A model generated the notes under the pieces. That model saw nothing but the letters and a program-made list of their open reading frames with translations, was not told the origin of the DNA and searched no databases. The translations under genes and the position numbers were made by a program. 64,000 nucleotides of DNA from Thalassia testudinum (lineage: Eukaryota > Streptophyta > Magnoliopsida > Alismatales > Hydrocharitaceae). The DNA is taken from NCBI GenBank assembly GCA_037157565.1, contig JAZHRO010000002.1, forward strand, positions 37,716,501 to 37,780,500, in the 5' to 3' direction. Shown here one piece after another: positions 35,635 to 47,388 of this stretch (position 1 is its first letter; every line of letters begins with the position of its first letter).

Positions 35635-36769
35635 GCAAGGAGACTTTTGATCTTATCTCTAATACAGTATTTTTGTGTGCAGGAACAATGACACGAAGCG
35701 ACGAACGAGAGAAAGCGGGTGCTGCGAAAATCAAGTGCACACATTCTTATTAGAAATTCGACTAGAAACTAAGTATCATCTTTAAAATTCAATAGCCCTG
35801 TTTTTAATGCTCCAAAAATCTTGAAATTTGGACTAAAACTAGATCTTCAAATTATCTTTTCAATGCCACCTTTCCCAAAAAAGAAATTCCTTCTGTGGAA
35901 TTTTTAAAAATTCGTGGAGAACATACTGGTCAGATTACTTGAAAATAAAATTTTTATGAAGTTTAGAAACCAATTCTAACTAACATACAAATTAGATTTA
36001 TTCAAAATTTGTCAGGTGTAAAAGATAATCAAATTAGCTTTCAATATCATATTTTTAAAAAAATTTTGGAGCATATTTGATATAATTTCCAACAGAAAAA
36101 CCAACATGAGGTCTAAATTCTAAATTTGACCCCTAGTTAGTTAAAAATTAATAAATGATTGTTGGAAATAAAAAAAATTTTGGAAAAATATTCTCTAAAA
36201 AGCTTATTGAAAAAGGAATCTTCTTACCAAGTTTCAAATCATTTGGATTCCATCTTACCTTAAAGTATACATTTGAATTGTAGTCTTCAATTTGAAAATC
36301 AACTAAAAAGTGCACGAACCAATAGGACCACATAAATTAACTTGGACTCCAACGAGCCCAAAAGTTAGTCGGTGAGGCAAGTCACCTTGTGGACCATCGA
36401 CCATCTACTAAATTGAAGAACAAGTTAAAAATTCATGAAAATACATCAAATAACCTGCATTTGACTTAAAACTTCTGGATAGTTCCATCCTCTTTTGCAA
36501 AACTTGGTGACTAAGCCTATGGGGTAGTGTCAAATGACGACGGCTGCAAGGTAACGGAACCGGAGGCGAAAGCCGAAGGAAGAACCTTCCTCGTAGTCCC
36601 CTCATAACCAGATTAGCCGGGTTAGCATGATAGGCGGGAATTCCTTACAGTCGGTCTCTCACCAAATTTTTAATAACATAAACTTAAACGAAAAATCCGG
36701 TCATCTAATCTAAAGGACCACTCTGATTAACAAGGCCTTAGCCTTGTTCTACTTGATTACACCAACCCT
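35635..36769 (+). other. Element D 5' leader
   Basis: AT-rich, non-coding sequence of about 1.1 kb between primer site and Gag; the small minus-strand frames at 36148-36605 have no recognisable features. It is the expected long leader of an Athila element. Confidence 0.7.
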
Positions 36770-38946
36770 TTGAGTTGGTGTATACAAGGAAGAAGGTCGT
36801 TAGGACCTAAACTTTCGGGACCTTGGGAGCCAAACCCAAGCGGCAAAGGCGATTTTTGCCTAACCTCTTTTCTCAAACTTTCTTCCATCCGATTAGCTGA
36901 GAGGGCTAATAATCCCAGTCCTCGAGTTTGTCAAGACCCTGAGAATCAGGACCCAATGGCTCGTCTAGAAGCCAAGGTCGAGGAAACAGAACAAAAATAT
37001 AAGCAGAGCATCGACCGGATTCTCACAACACTCGACAGGATGAAGCATCCACTACACAAAGAACAACTGCAGGACTTCTACGATCTGGCAGCAACAATCA
37101 TAGCACCTCAAGTCCGAATTCCCACAGGCGAAGACGTACTCGAGTTAAAGTCAAATATCATAAGTCTAATTCAAGCTCATTTCCATGGAAACTCGAATGA
37201 GGATCCCCTCCAGCACCTCGAAGACTTGAGTCGGATTGCAGAGTCAGTTCAACCCAGGAATAAAGATATTGAAATTGTTCTCATGAAGCTTTTTCCTTTT
37301 TCTCTCAAGGATAAAGCTGCTTATTAGTTCAAGACCATCGGGAGGCCAATTGGAACCTAGGAGGAATTACGCCACGAATTCCTCCAAAAGTTCTTCCTGA
37401 TCAGTCGAACAAATGCTATGAGACATGCGATCATGACCTTTACCCAAGCCCTGGAGAGAAGCTGCATGACGCCTAGGATAAATTCCATGATCTTCTCAGG
37501 AAGTACCCACACCATGGTGTACCCAAATGGCACCTTACTCAAGTATTTTACCATGGGCTGGATGACACACATCGGTACTTGGCCAATACATCTAGCGGTG
37601 GGAATTTCCTCATGAAGGACGAGAACGCATTTGAATTGTTCGAGTCCTTAGCAGAGAACTCGATGAATGTCGCCTCAATGAACCAGTTCCAGCAACCTGG
37701 ACAGCAATGAGTTAACGTCCACGAAGCTCAAGCTGAGTCTGCACAAGCCAACATGGACATTATCACCGAAAAGCTAGATAAGGTGGATCTTCTCGATAAG
37801 AAGCTCGATGAATTAATGCGAGCGAGATCTGGATCTTCTAGCAGCACTGCTCCATCTTACTCCTCTCAAGCATCCCGAGCCCCCTCTGCTCGTACATATC
37901 CATTTACTCAAGATGTTTACTCTCCATCTTCGCAGGATCCTACATATTAGGAACCCGTGAACAATATGGATCTGGCACCGTACAATCAAGGTTACGCACC
38001 ACATGACGATGCAAGTGCGTATTCTTTCAATGAATTCGCATCTGAGATGTCGTTGGCTTACGAAGATGTCAATGCCATTTAGGGATACGGGTGTAACAAC
38101 CCATATTCTAAAACATATAACCCTGGTTGGCACCAGCATCCCAATTTCTCCTGGTTCGGTAACCCGCAGAGACCGAGTCAAAGTCACACTATCAGACCAG
38201 ATAATACGAGAATGCACAGAGCACATATCCTAGGCAGCAGCCATTCCCGTCTCAGCAGCAACAGACACTCTATCTATTAGCCGTTGCACCAAGCTGCCAA
38301 CTACCCTCCAAAGCGGGCCGACCCTTTGGAGTCGCTAAAGGAGGAACTACTGGCATCAATTCGGAAATCTACTCATGACAACCAGCAAATAATGAAGGCA
38401 ATGGCTGACCAAATACAAAGCATACAGAACATGCAAAACTAGATGATGCAGGAGCATAGATCACAGGGAGCTTTGCCCTCCCAACCTGTCCCAAACCCGA
38501 GATATGTGCAGAATCAAGCCACCCCGCCTAGATTCCAAGCACCATAAGGGCAGGCACACGCTATTCTACAAGCATCTCCTGCACCACCTGGTTATGGGCT
38601 CAGTCAGCCACCTCTGTTGCCTAACCCTATGTATCCAGACCAACTCACTCCTCTGCCCCTGCATGGACAGCACGCCGATGCAAAAGCTGTCACCTTAAGG
38701 AGCGGAAAGACTACACAGGACCCGCTACCTAGGCAAGCGAGTAATGACTTTTCCTGCGCGCTACCACGAGATGGCTCACGACCCTCTTCCTCTCATAAGC
38801 CATCTTCATTAGATAAAGGAAAGAAGCCCCTAGACCCTGAAATTCCCATCCCTTTTCCCGCAGCCCTAACACGAGATTCAACACGGAAAAAGGACACTGA
38901 AAATTTCGAGGACCTGAAATCTATATTCAAGGAAGTTCACATTTAG
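36770..38946 (+). pseudogene. Element D Gag
   Basis: Athila Gag readable across several stops. Its open start is at 36770 (an ATG at 36956, MARLEAKVEETEQKYKQ, may be the real start). Then come IQAHFHGNSNEDPLQHLEDL, LMKLFPFSLKDKAAY, a gap with TAG where Trp is expected, VPKWHLTQVFYHGLDD one frame over, DVDLLDKKLDEL-like coiled segment, and NPYSKTYNPGW followed by HPNFSWF at about 38100-38150. It closes with VTLRSGKTTQDPLP and IPIPFPAALTRD. At least ten stops interrupt it, nearly all CAG/CAA-to-TAG/TAA or TGG-to-TAG. Confidence 0.9.
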
Positions 38947-39536
38947 GTCCCTCTCCTCAAAGCAATAGATCACATCCTTGTTATTGTTAGGTTCTTTAAG
39001 GACTACTATACTTCGAAGTGACAGCAGAGAATCGAACGACAAGCAGTATTATCTGAGGAAGCCAACACAATTATTTTAGCTAACTTACCGCCCAAAAAGG
39101 ACCTGAGCACACCACTAATTTCTTGCTTTTTACAGCATTCCCCTTTTCATAGGGCCCTTCTTGATTTGGGGTCGTCCATCAACCTAACTCCCACCGCAGT
39201 ATTTGATCGATTTCAATTACGAGAGTCAAAGCCCACCTCGGTTACCATATAGTTGGCTGACCGATTGGTAAAAACACCGAGGGGGGTGGTTGACAATGTG
39301 ATCATAGAAGTCCAAGAATTCTACTTCCCAACTGACTTTTTTGTTCTTGATATGGAGGTTCCTCCTAATCTACATGATGCATCGATTATTCTAGGTCGCC
39401 CATTTTGCAACCGCCCGTGCAAACATCGACTATGCATCAAGGTGCATGGAAATTGCCCTGGGGAACGAAAAGCTTAGAGTGGACATTTTCAGGGCATTAA
39501 AGAACTTTGATTGCGATTTGATCGAGGAGGATAGTT
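38947..39536 (+). pseudogene. Element D aspartic protease
   Basis: RQAVLSEEANTIILANLPPK, then the active site ALLDLGSSINL at 39155-39187, RESKPTSVTI and, after a TAG, LADRLVKTPRGVVDNVIIEV, FVLDMEVPP and SIILGRPF at 39380-39400. A frameshift follows SIILGRPF. It is cut off at 39536, before RT. Confidence 0.88.
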
Positions 39537-40014
39537 GATAAGTCCACTTTCGTGGACCATTATTTGGCTTAAGTGCTTTGTATTTAGTTATTCTTATTTG
39601 TTAATTAATTAAGAATTATATGGCAATTCATCTTAGTCTGCATATAATTTTATGCATCAATTTTACATTTAATAACATATGGTACGATAATATAATTTAT
39701 CTGATGAATACAGGCTAGGTGAAGAGTCTAGACGTGCAATTCTGCGTCTATAAGACATCTGGAGATCAGTATGGACGTCTAGGAAATTGTCATCAAAAGT
39801 TCCTATTTCTACATAATTTAAGACGTCTGATGATGAAATCAAACGTCTGATATAGAACGGCTAATGCTTATCCATCAGTTTCAACCACTCGTGACATTCG
39901 TAAGTGGTTTGCGAAGCCGGCGGCAGGCGGAACAGACGGGGGGATTTTTATAAAGAGAGAAAACCTGTGCACTAGACGGAAGAAAAATCTTCTCCCCCAG
40001 GCGTGGATCTCCTC
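39537..40014 (+). repeat. LTR fragment L
   Basis: Begins TGATAAGTCCACTTTCGTGG, a typical LTR start with a 6-bp hairpin GTCCAC/GTGGAC, and has a TATA box (TTTTATAAAGAG) near 39949-39961. It carries two exact GACGTC sites. It differs from the G/D LTR, so it is a third family or a separate insertion. It is cut at about 40015, where the LTR of C starts in its middle. Confidence 0.6.
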
Positions 40015-41876
40015 CATCACCACCACCCTGGTTCACCTAGTGGGCCTAACAAGAGTCGATGTAGGGTGACTAGTCCTAACCCTGAGCCCCATGAAGCGAC
40101 TAGCTCCCTCCCTATACTAAGTAGCTCACCTTGGTACCACGTACGCGAGGGCCAAACAGGAGTTGGTGTAGAGTGACTAGTCCAAACCTCAGCTCTCAAC
40201 CCAAGGGACGGTTAGCTACCCTCTACACTAAAGGGGTAGTGGCTCCCTTGGAAACGCGTACGCAAGACAATCGCTCTCCAAGATACCGCGTACACAAGGG
40301 CCAGCTCACTTTCCACATAAAGGGACAATTGCTCTCCTCGGTATATGAGGGCCAATGCACTTCCCTTAACCAAATCCGAACAGATGCCCGTAAGCAACAT
40401 CTTCCGAAACCATCAAGTTTTTCGCACTACAGTATTCTTGGCTTCTTTCTAAATTCCCCATAGGGTTCGTACATGGACTTTCTTATTTCCATATCTGATT
40501 CGTTACATGTAGAATAGGCAACTCAATTTCACCATAGATTACTCAATACAGGTATGTATTTCTATCCATGACATGGTTCATTACAGGTAGTACAGGCAGC
40601 TCATGATTTATTTCTTTTCAGGAAGCATCCAGGTAACTCGATCATTCATTAACTAAGCATGCATTTCTTCCAGTCCTAGTATTCATTTCACAACCTAGGG
40701 TTCAATCGAATATATTCTAAAGTAGCATGTATTTGTCTCCTTTCAGTCTAAGGATTCATCTCACAACCTAGGGTTCAAATAATTCTACGCATGCAACTTA
40801 ATTATTAACTCCCAGATTAAGGTGAAAACCACTCTACCAAGATAACCGAGAGATGTGGGAGCACAAACGACGGATCTCGCAGCCTCCGCAGGTGTCGTGT
40901 ACACCACGAATGGACGACCTATCACATTGACCCACATGTCAAAAGAAGCTCAAAATAGAATAGACACTATACAACAATGTAGAGAATTTTCAATGGAAAC
41001 CAACGATAATCCGTTGGTGGAAAACCGACTCCATTTGGGCCCTGAACAGGCCCAGAAACACAACTCTGACCAAAATCAGACGTTTAGGAAGAGTTCCAGA
41101 CGTCTTAAACGAACACAGTGGCTCACCTCGCTCTATGTATTTTTTATACGTCTGGAACACCTTGCAGACATCTGAGCGGGTCCTCAGACAACTGGCAACA
41201 CTCACGGACATCTGAAATCACCTTGATCCTTGCACCAGCACGCCTTCCCAACCTCTAACATACGCATGCACGATCAAAACTCGGTAGGGGAAAAATAATT
41301 GAAAATTGCGCGCCATCAGACATCTGGTGTTACCTCCGAACGTCTTACCAAACATCTATCAAACTCCACAGACATCTGATTCTACAGAAAAATGACTCTG
41401 CAGAACCCTTCGCGAGCTTCTTTCCTCTGTGTGCTGCCGCACCTCGCAGCAGCAGCTTCTGCCAACTCATTGCAGACCTCCTGCCACCATCTTCACCCAC
41501 TCTCTTTCTCTCTCCCTCGCCCACGCTCTCCTCCCTCTCGAGCTCCTCCCGCTCCCCGTTCTTCCTCTCCTCCCTCACTAGGTTGCGATGGTGGAGAGAA
41601 ATGGACGGGGGGTTTTATGGATGAGTGAGGGATGGGCATGGGTATGGTGGGGGTATGGTGGGAGGTATAGGGCATGGGGGGGTATGGTGGAGGTGTATGG
41701 GCATGGTGGGCATGGTGGTGTAAGGGCATGGCATGGGGGTTTTTGCAAAGATGACCCCGCGAAAGCCTCTTATTCCCACAGAGCCCACAAATTAAAAACC
41801 CAAGGAATTTACAATCGTAGTAACACCCCCACAATTCTGGGAAATTTCTGAACGACCCTTGGGAAGGGTCATTTCA
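40015..41876 (-). repeat. Element C 3' LTR, truncated
   Basis: Collinear with 52130-53934 (shared GTGGGCCTAACAAGAGTCG, GTTCGTACATGGACTTTC, and the GGGAAGGGTCATT end). The first 930 or so bases on the plus strand are missing, where fragment L abuts. Ends ATTTCA at 41876. Open frames in 41345-41851 are low-complexity. Confidence 0.88.
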
Positions 41877-43480
41877 ACATTAAAAATTTAAAGGAAGTTT
41901 CGTCCTCGAAACTTAAGCTAACTAAGGTACAAAAATAAACGGACAATGTGCACAACAAACTTAAAGAGTGTCAAAGTAGGTCAAAAGCGACGTACCCTCG
42001 AAAAGCTCCAAGTACAGTTCTCGCATCGCCGCCTCAGGCTCCCAAGTGGTCTCCCCTCGTACCGCTGGTTTCTCTACAAGACCTTCACTAGGATACCTCC
42101 TTCCATCTCAGACTCCAGATGGCTCTGCCTAGTATCTGTACTGACCTCTTAGGGTAGGTCAGGTCGTTCCCCACCTTGATGTTCTCGTGGCTCAGAACAT
42201 GACTAGGGTCAACGATGTATTTTCTAAGGTCGGACACGTAGAACATGTCGTGCACTCCAGAGAGCTAAGGAGGAAAGGCAAGTCGGTAAGCAACGGGTCC
42301 TACCCGCTCCAAGACCTCAAAAAACCCTACAAACCTCGACGCGAGCTTGCCTCTCACCCCAAACCGCTGCAAGCCCTTCATGGGCGAAACACGAAGGAAG
42401 ACGTGATCTTCAACCTCAAACTGTACCTCCCTACACTTCAGGTCAGCGTAGCTCTTTTGCCTGCTCCTAACAGTACGGAGTCGTCTGTGGATCTACTCGA
42501 TCACCGACTGACCCTAGCATATCAGCCTGGGACAAACCTCCCAATTAGTCCCCACCTCAACCCAACTCAAAGGAGCAATACACCTCCCGTACAGAGCCTC
42601 ATACAGTGTCATGCCAATACTCCAGTTGTAGCTATTGTACGCAAACTCTGCCAGGGGCAAATGCTCCTCCTAGGAGACCCTCTAGTCCAGTATGCAAGCG
42701 CGTAGGAGATCCTCAAGAGTCTGAATGGTGTGCTCCGACTGCCCGTCGGTCTAGGGGTGATATGCTGTATTGAACCTCAGATGAGTCCCCAAAGCCCGCT
42801 GAAACTCTGCCTAGAACTGGGAAGTGAAACGAGTGTCTCTCTCTAAAATAATCCCGCGAGGGACTCCGTCAAGGCGCACCACGTCTCGGATGTAGCGCTC
42901 TGCCAACTGTACTGGTTCAAAAGTAACTCGGATCGGCAAAAATCGCGTCGTCTTCGTCAATCTGTGCACTATCACCCAGACAACATCGTGTCCTCGCTGT
43001 GTCACAGGTAATCCCACTACCAAATCCATAGTGACACTCTCCCACTTCCACTCCGGGACGAGAAGTGGCTGTAGCGGCCCTGCAAGCCTCTGGTGCTCAG
43101 CCTTCACCTGTCGGCATACTAGACGCTGCTGAACAAACCTACCAATATCTCGCTTCATCCCCTTCCACCAAAAATCATGTCGTAGGTCGTGGTACATCTT
43201 CGTGTTCCCAGGATGTATGGTGAGTCTGTACCCGTATGCCTTAGTCAGGAACTCTCTCAATAGCTCCTCGTCTTTAGGAACACATAAGCGTCCCCTCATC
43301 CGAAAGATCTCATCAAAAAAAGAGAACTCTCTTGGGCTCCCTATCAATACCTGATCTAGCAATGTTTGCAAATACGAATCAGTCATCTGTCTAGTAATGA
43401 TACGATCTATCAGCTCTGGCCGTGCCCGCCTCATCACTGCCACTGCCCCGCAGTAACCTCGTGACTCCTAGGGTCGCCAA
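41877..43480 (-). pseudogene. Element C integrase
   Basis: Minus strand 43443-42811 encodes the zinc region (LTIHPGNTKMYHDLRHDFWWKG, then VQQRLVCRQVKAEH, in which the first Cys of the HHCC set has become Arg) and the core WKWESVTMDLVVGLPVT, VIVHRLTKTTRF. Left of it, with stops, come YHPxTDGQSEHTIQTLEDLL, HLPLAEFAYNNSYNWSIGM, and a C-terminal GPVAYRLAFPP (GPY/F domain) and GVHDMFYVSDLRKYIVDPSHV to about 41990. Catalytic Asp residues are at MDLVVG and ILERDTRF; the family has SDRD in the latter. Confidence 0.9.
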
Positions 43481-43485
43481 CTACT

Positions 43486-46128
43486 TGATGAGAACCTCAT
43501 CATGAGTCCTAACTAGCATATTTTGATCTGATAGAATGAACAAAAACTCCTACATAACCTAAAGGAAGGCCTAATTCAGGGAATAACTGATTTGAAAGGA
43601 AAACATGAAACAACGGGTAAAACTACAATTTTACCATTGCAGTACATCAACGAAATTTCTAAAGGTCTAGACATAGGCCAATTGGGCTTAATAAGAGAAA
43701 AAGTGGGATGGTTCAGTCAGATAAGAGTTATTGTGAAATTTGAGAATTAAATGACATTCCGTAACCCTAAAACAAACCCACTTTAATTCACAAAGTTTTA
43801 GGTAAGATGAAAATCAACTAAACCCTCTAAAATTCAAGGAAAAATATCCGCTAGGGTTTTGAACCTTCAATTTGGCCTTTGGAACCTGTTTTGACCTAGA
43901 TTAGGGTCCATGCCCAATATTTGACCTAATGTGGATTTTTGTGCAAAATGTCCAATCAAACGTAGTCACAACTAAAATCCAACTTCACCATTAGATTCCT
44001 TAGGTCCAAATTAGGTTTATACCAAAATTTGAACCTAAGGGAAGGTCATCTTGACCCACCTTGCAAATTGATCCTCCAAGTTACATTCAGTCCATCAACT
44101 TTTTGAAACCCTTGCAAATCCCCCTAACTTCTTCGTCTCTTTCTTCATTTCGATCCCTTTGCCATTTGCAGTAGGGACCACACCTCCGGCGACTTCGCGT
44201 AGAGGTTTTCACCTCGTTTGCATGGGGAGCCGCCCCCAGATTTGAAAGGCGAGCTCCCTGCGGAGCCCCCTACCGCATGGGCAGCTCCCCATGCCCTGAA
44301 TCCCACCATACCTCTCGTGCGAACGCTCAAGAGGTATGGGTCTCCCTTCGGCCTTACCTCCGGCAAGGTTTTCCCACCGTCTCCGTGCGCTTCCCGCTCT
44401 GCCTGCGCCTATTTAAGAAAGCACATACCACACCGCTTCCTTTAAGCTCAAATTGGCCAAAGATTACCCCCAAATTCGTCTCTGCCTCACTCCAGCCGAT
44501 TGCCCAAAGCTTCCGACGACTCTTCCTCCCTCTTCTCGTCGCTCTGCCACCATACCAGTGGCAGAACCAACTCCGCCGTTCTCCGCGTCGCGCCGTACCA
44601 GCGCACGTCCTCCGACCCTCTTCATCGTCGCCGTCATCTCTCCCCTAGGCCTCTTCATCTCCGACGACGGCAGTACCTGCCGCTTACCATCCGCCTCCCC
44701 CTTTCGCTCCAAACCTGTCAGTTAAGTTCCTCTCACTCCCCTCTTCATTTCCCCTCTTAATTTGCACTTTTAACCCCTCGACACCGCAGACCACCATCAC
44801 CTTCTCCATCTCCGGCCGACCACCGGCGAAGGCACTTCCACCGCTCCATACCTTCACACGCCTTGCCAGATACCTCACCACCTCCGCCATCACCCACTGA
44901 TCGTCATCCGCCCCTCCACTAACCGCCATACCCTTCAGAAACACCCCCCGAACACACCCACCTGCACGCACACAGTGTGCCCTAGGCACGCACGCACAGG
45001 CACCCTCACGCCACGCCGACCACCGAGCCACCTTCGCCGTGTCACGGCGAAGCCTACTGAGTGTTCTGACAAGGCCACGAGGCCGTGTTGGTGTTTTCAG
45101 GTTCAAAGCCATCTCCGCCAGTGGGGCAGAGCTTGGAGCAAGCTTGCAAGCTGCTCCAAACCTCGCCAACCCCAGGCCACTAGCAAAGGTCGCGCGGATT
45201 CCCTTGGCGCACGACTCCAAACCTCCAATTGCAGCTACAAGTCTTCATTGTAGCTGCAATCAAGCGCGACATCTGCTGCAGGCATTCGCGAAACGAAGGT
45301 GGGACATTTAGCCCCACCTCGGAAGGTAATGAGCGGACGCAGCAGCATAAATTGAATTCCTGCATAAGGCTTATCACCTCCAACTCACGGGGTGAGGTCC
45401 CTCTCACCCAACCGCCCGGCCTCGTCCGCAACCACGCCCCGCGGACCTGGTCTTGACCCGACCCGACTAGCACACCTTGCCCACCACCACACGCTGGTGG
45501 GCCTAATCCTGGGCACGTATACCCGACCCGTTTACCCGAGAGGCTCTAGGAGAGCTGTGTCCTAAGAGCGAAATAGAGAGAGAGACGCGGGGAGGGTAGA
45601 GGTAGGTTTTGCTTCTCTGTGTTGTGCAGGGAAGAAAGAGGAAGAGGAAGCAGTTGCGGGGAAGAGAAAGAAGAGAAGAAGCCAGCTGAAGGAAGAGGAA
45701 GAGCAGCTGAAGGAAGGAGCAACCGCAGAGAAAGAAAGAAGAAGAAGAGGTGCAGCAGAGAGAAGCAGGAGCAGAAGAAAGAAGCTGGTTCAGCACTATA
45801 GCAAGAGTCAGTTAAGGCGTCTGATCCAAAGAATCAGACGTCTGAGAGGGAAAAGACAGAGAAAAGAGAAGGAAGAGAGAAAAGAAAAAGAGAGGAGGAG
45901 AAGAAAGAAAGAAGAGAAAATTTTATTTCCTTTTAATCTCTAGATTTTTAAACACTACATTATTGTTGAGAATTGTGATATTTTGCTTCTAAATACCGAA
46001 TTGCTCCCTGAGTTTGACCTCGGAATGTTTCTGAATTTCAAGTAATAAATAAATAAAATTTGATAATCATTTTTCGTGGTAATACTACAACGAACATATT
46101 TTTAAAACCCGACGAACGACGATCATCA
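43486..46128 (+). repeat. Solo LTR K, inserted in element C
   Basis: Starts TGATGAGAACC and ends ACGATCATCA. Flanks CTACT (43481-43485) and TTACT (46129-46133) form a target duplication with one change. It is related to the LTRs of B, I and J but plus-oriented. TATA box CTATTTAAG at 44410-44418; a hairpin at 44306-44339. GC-rich frames at 44277-45320 are not genes. Confidence 0.87.
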
Positions 46129-47384
46129 TTACTGCCCACCTCCAACATGAGTCTCCAAGTCATGGGTTGGGTAGTTATGCTCATGGGGCTTTAGTTGCCG
46201 TGAAGTGTAAGCGACAACGTGGCCCTGCTGCATGAGCACACCACCCAATCCCTACAACGAGGCAATGGTGTAGACCACAAATCCGCCACTCCTATCCGAG
46301 ATAGTGAGTACAAGAGCTGCAGTCATTCCGGGTCCTAGAAGCACAACTCACACTCATCTGTCCAAGCGAAGGGCACGTCCTTCCGGGTCAACTGAATCAT
46401 ATGACGTGCAATCTACGAGAAACCTCAGATAAACCGTCGGTAGTAGCCTGTCAGCCCCAGGAAACTACGTATCTCTGTCACTGTACATGGCCTCTCCCAC
46501 TTAAACACGACCTCAACCTTGGCTGGATCCACAGCCAACCCATCTCCTGAGATCACATGGCCCACGAAGGCAACTTGTCTCAACCAGAACTTGCATTTAC
46601 TGTACTTGGCGTACAGCCTGAGCTGTCTCAAAGTGTCCAGAACCATGCGGAGATGCTGTCCATGCTGTGGCTGATCCCGAGAGTAAACAAGTACGCCGTC
46701 GATGAATACCACCACAATTTGATCCAAGTATGATCGGAAGATGTAGTTCATCACGTCCATGAAAGCGGTGAGAGCATTGGTCAGCCCAAACGGCATAACC
46801 AAGAACTCGTAGTGACCATACCACGTACGGAAAGCTATCTTGGAGACATCAGTCTCCCTAATTCTCAGCTGATAGTAGCCCAACCTCAGATCCATCTTGG
46901 AAAACACCATGGCATCTCTCAGCTGGTCGAAGAGGTCATCAATACGAGGCGGCGGGTACTTATTTTTAACGGTAACCCGATTCAGCTGTCTGTAGTCAAC
47001 ACAAAGCCGAAGGGTACCATCCTTTTTCAGATACAAGACAGAGGCTCCCCACGGGGATGCACTGGGCCTCACAAAGCCCTTCTCTAATAGATCATGTAAT
47101 TGAGACTTGAGCCCTCGTAGCTCAAGTAGGGCCATCCTGTACGGTGCAGTAGAGATGGGGCCAATCCCCAGTACTAGCGAGATCTCAAACTTGATCTCAC
47201 GCTAAGGTGGTAGTCCTAGCAGCTCCTCTGGAAGGACAACGAGGTACACACAGACCACCGAGATACTCTGCAAGTCGACCGTGAGGCTAGGCTCTGTTAT
47301 GACACAAGCTAGGAAGTCCTCACACCCCTAGCTCAGTAGCTTTGCTGCTTGAAGCGCGGAGATGCACATGAATCCTTCATCTAC
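46129..47384 (-). pseudogene. Element C reverse transcriptase and RNase H start
   Basis: Minus strand, in order: ISALQAAKLLS (after LTR J), [75 protein letters not shown], the catalytic [28 protein letters not shown] end ([16 protein letters not shown]). The family's FIDD has become FIDG. Then RNase H with [34 protein letters not shown] ends early at THDLETHVG, next to the K site. Compared with relatives, about 80 residues of RNase H appear lost. Confidence 0.9.
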
Positions 47385-47388
47385 TGGC

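Larger units (their letters stand above)
35614..39536 (+). mobile_element. Element D: Athila-type 5' half (leader, gag, protease)
   Basis: Follows the LTR ending at 35613. It has a primer site, leader, long Gag and a protease, then ends abruptly at 39536 where LTR fragment L begins. RT, RNase H and integrase are absent. It is a different family from G: in the overlapping protease region (23222-23540 against 39219-39536) the DNA is only loosely alike. Confidence 0.8.

Noticed and set aside
38094..38150. Zinc knuckle in D Gag (the YGCNNPYSKTYNPGW stretch)
   Set aside because: It is a conserved Athila Gag motif but lacks the CCHC spacing, so it should not be called a zinc knuckle.
42187..42705. 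172-residue plus-strand frame
   Set aside because: It is the complement of the integrase C-terminal region of C, which is readable on the minus strand with GPVAYRLAFPP.
44277..45320. Several frames of 80-178 residues
   Set aside because: They are all within solo LTR K, low in complexity and not shared with J, I or B.
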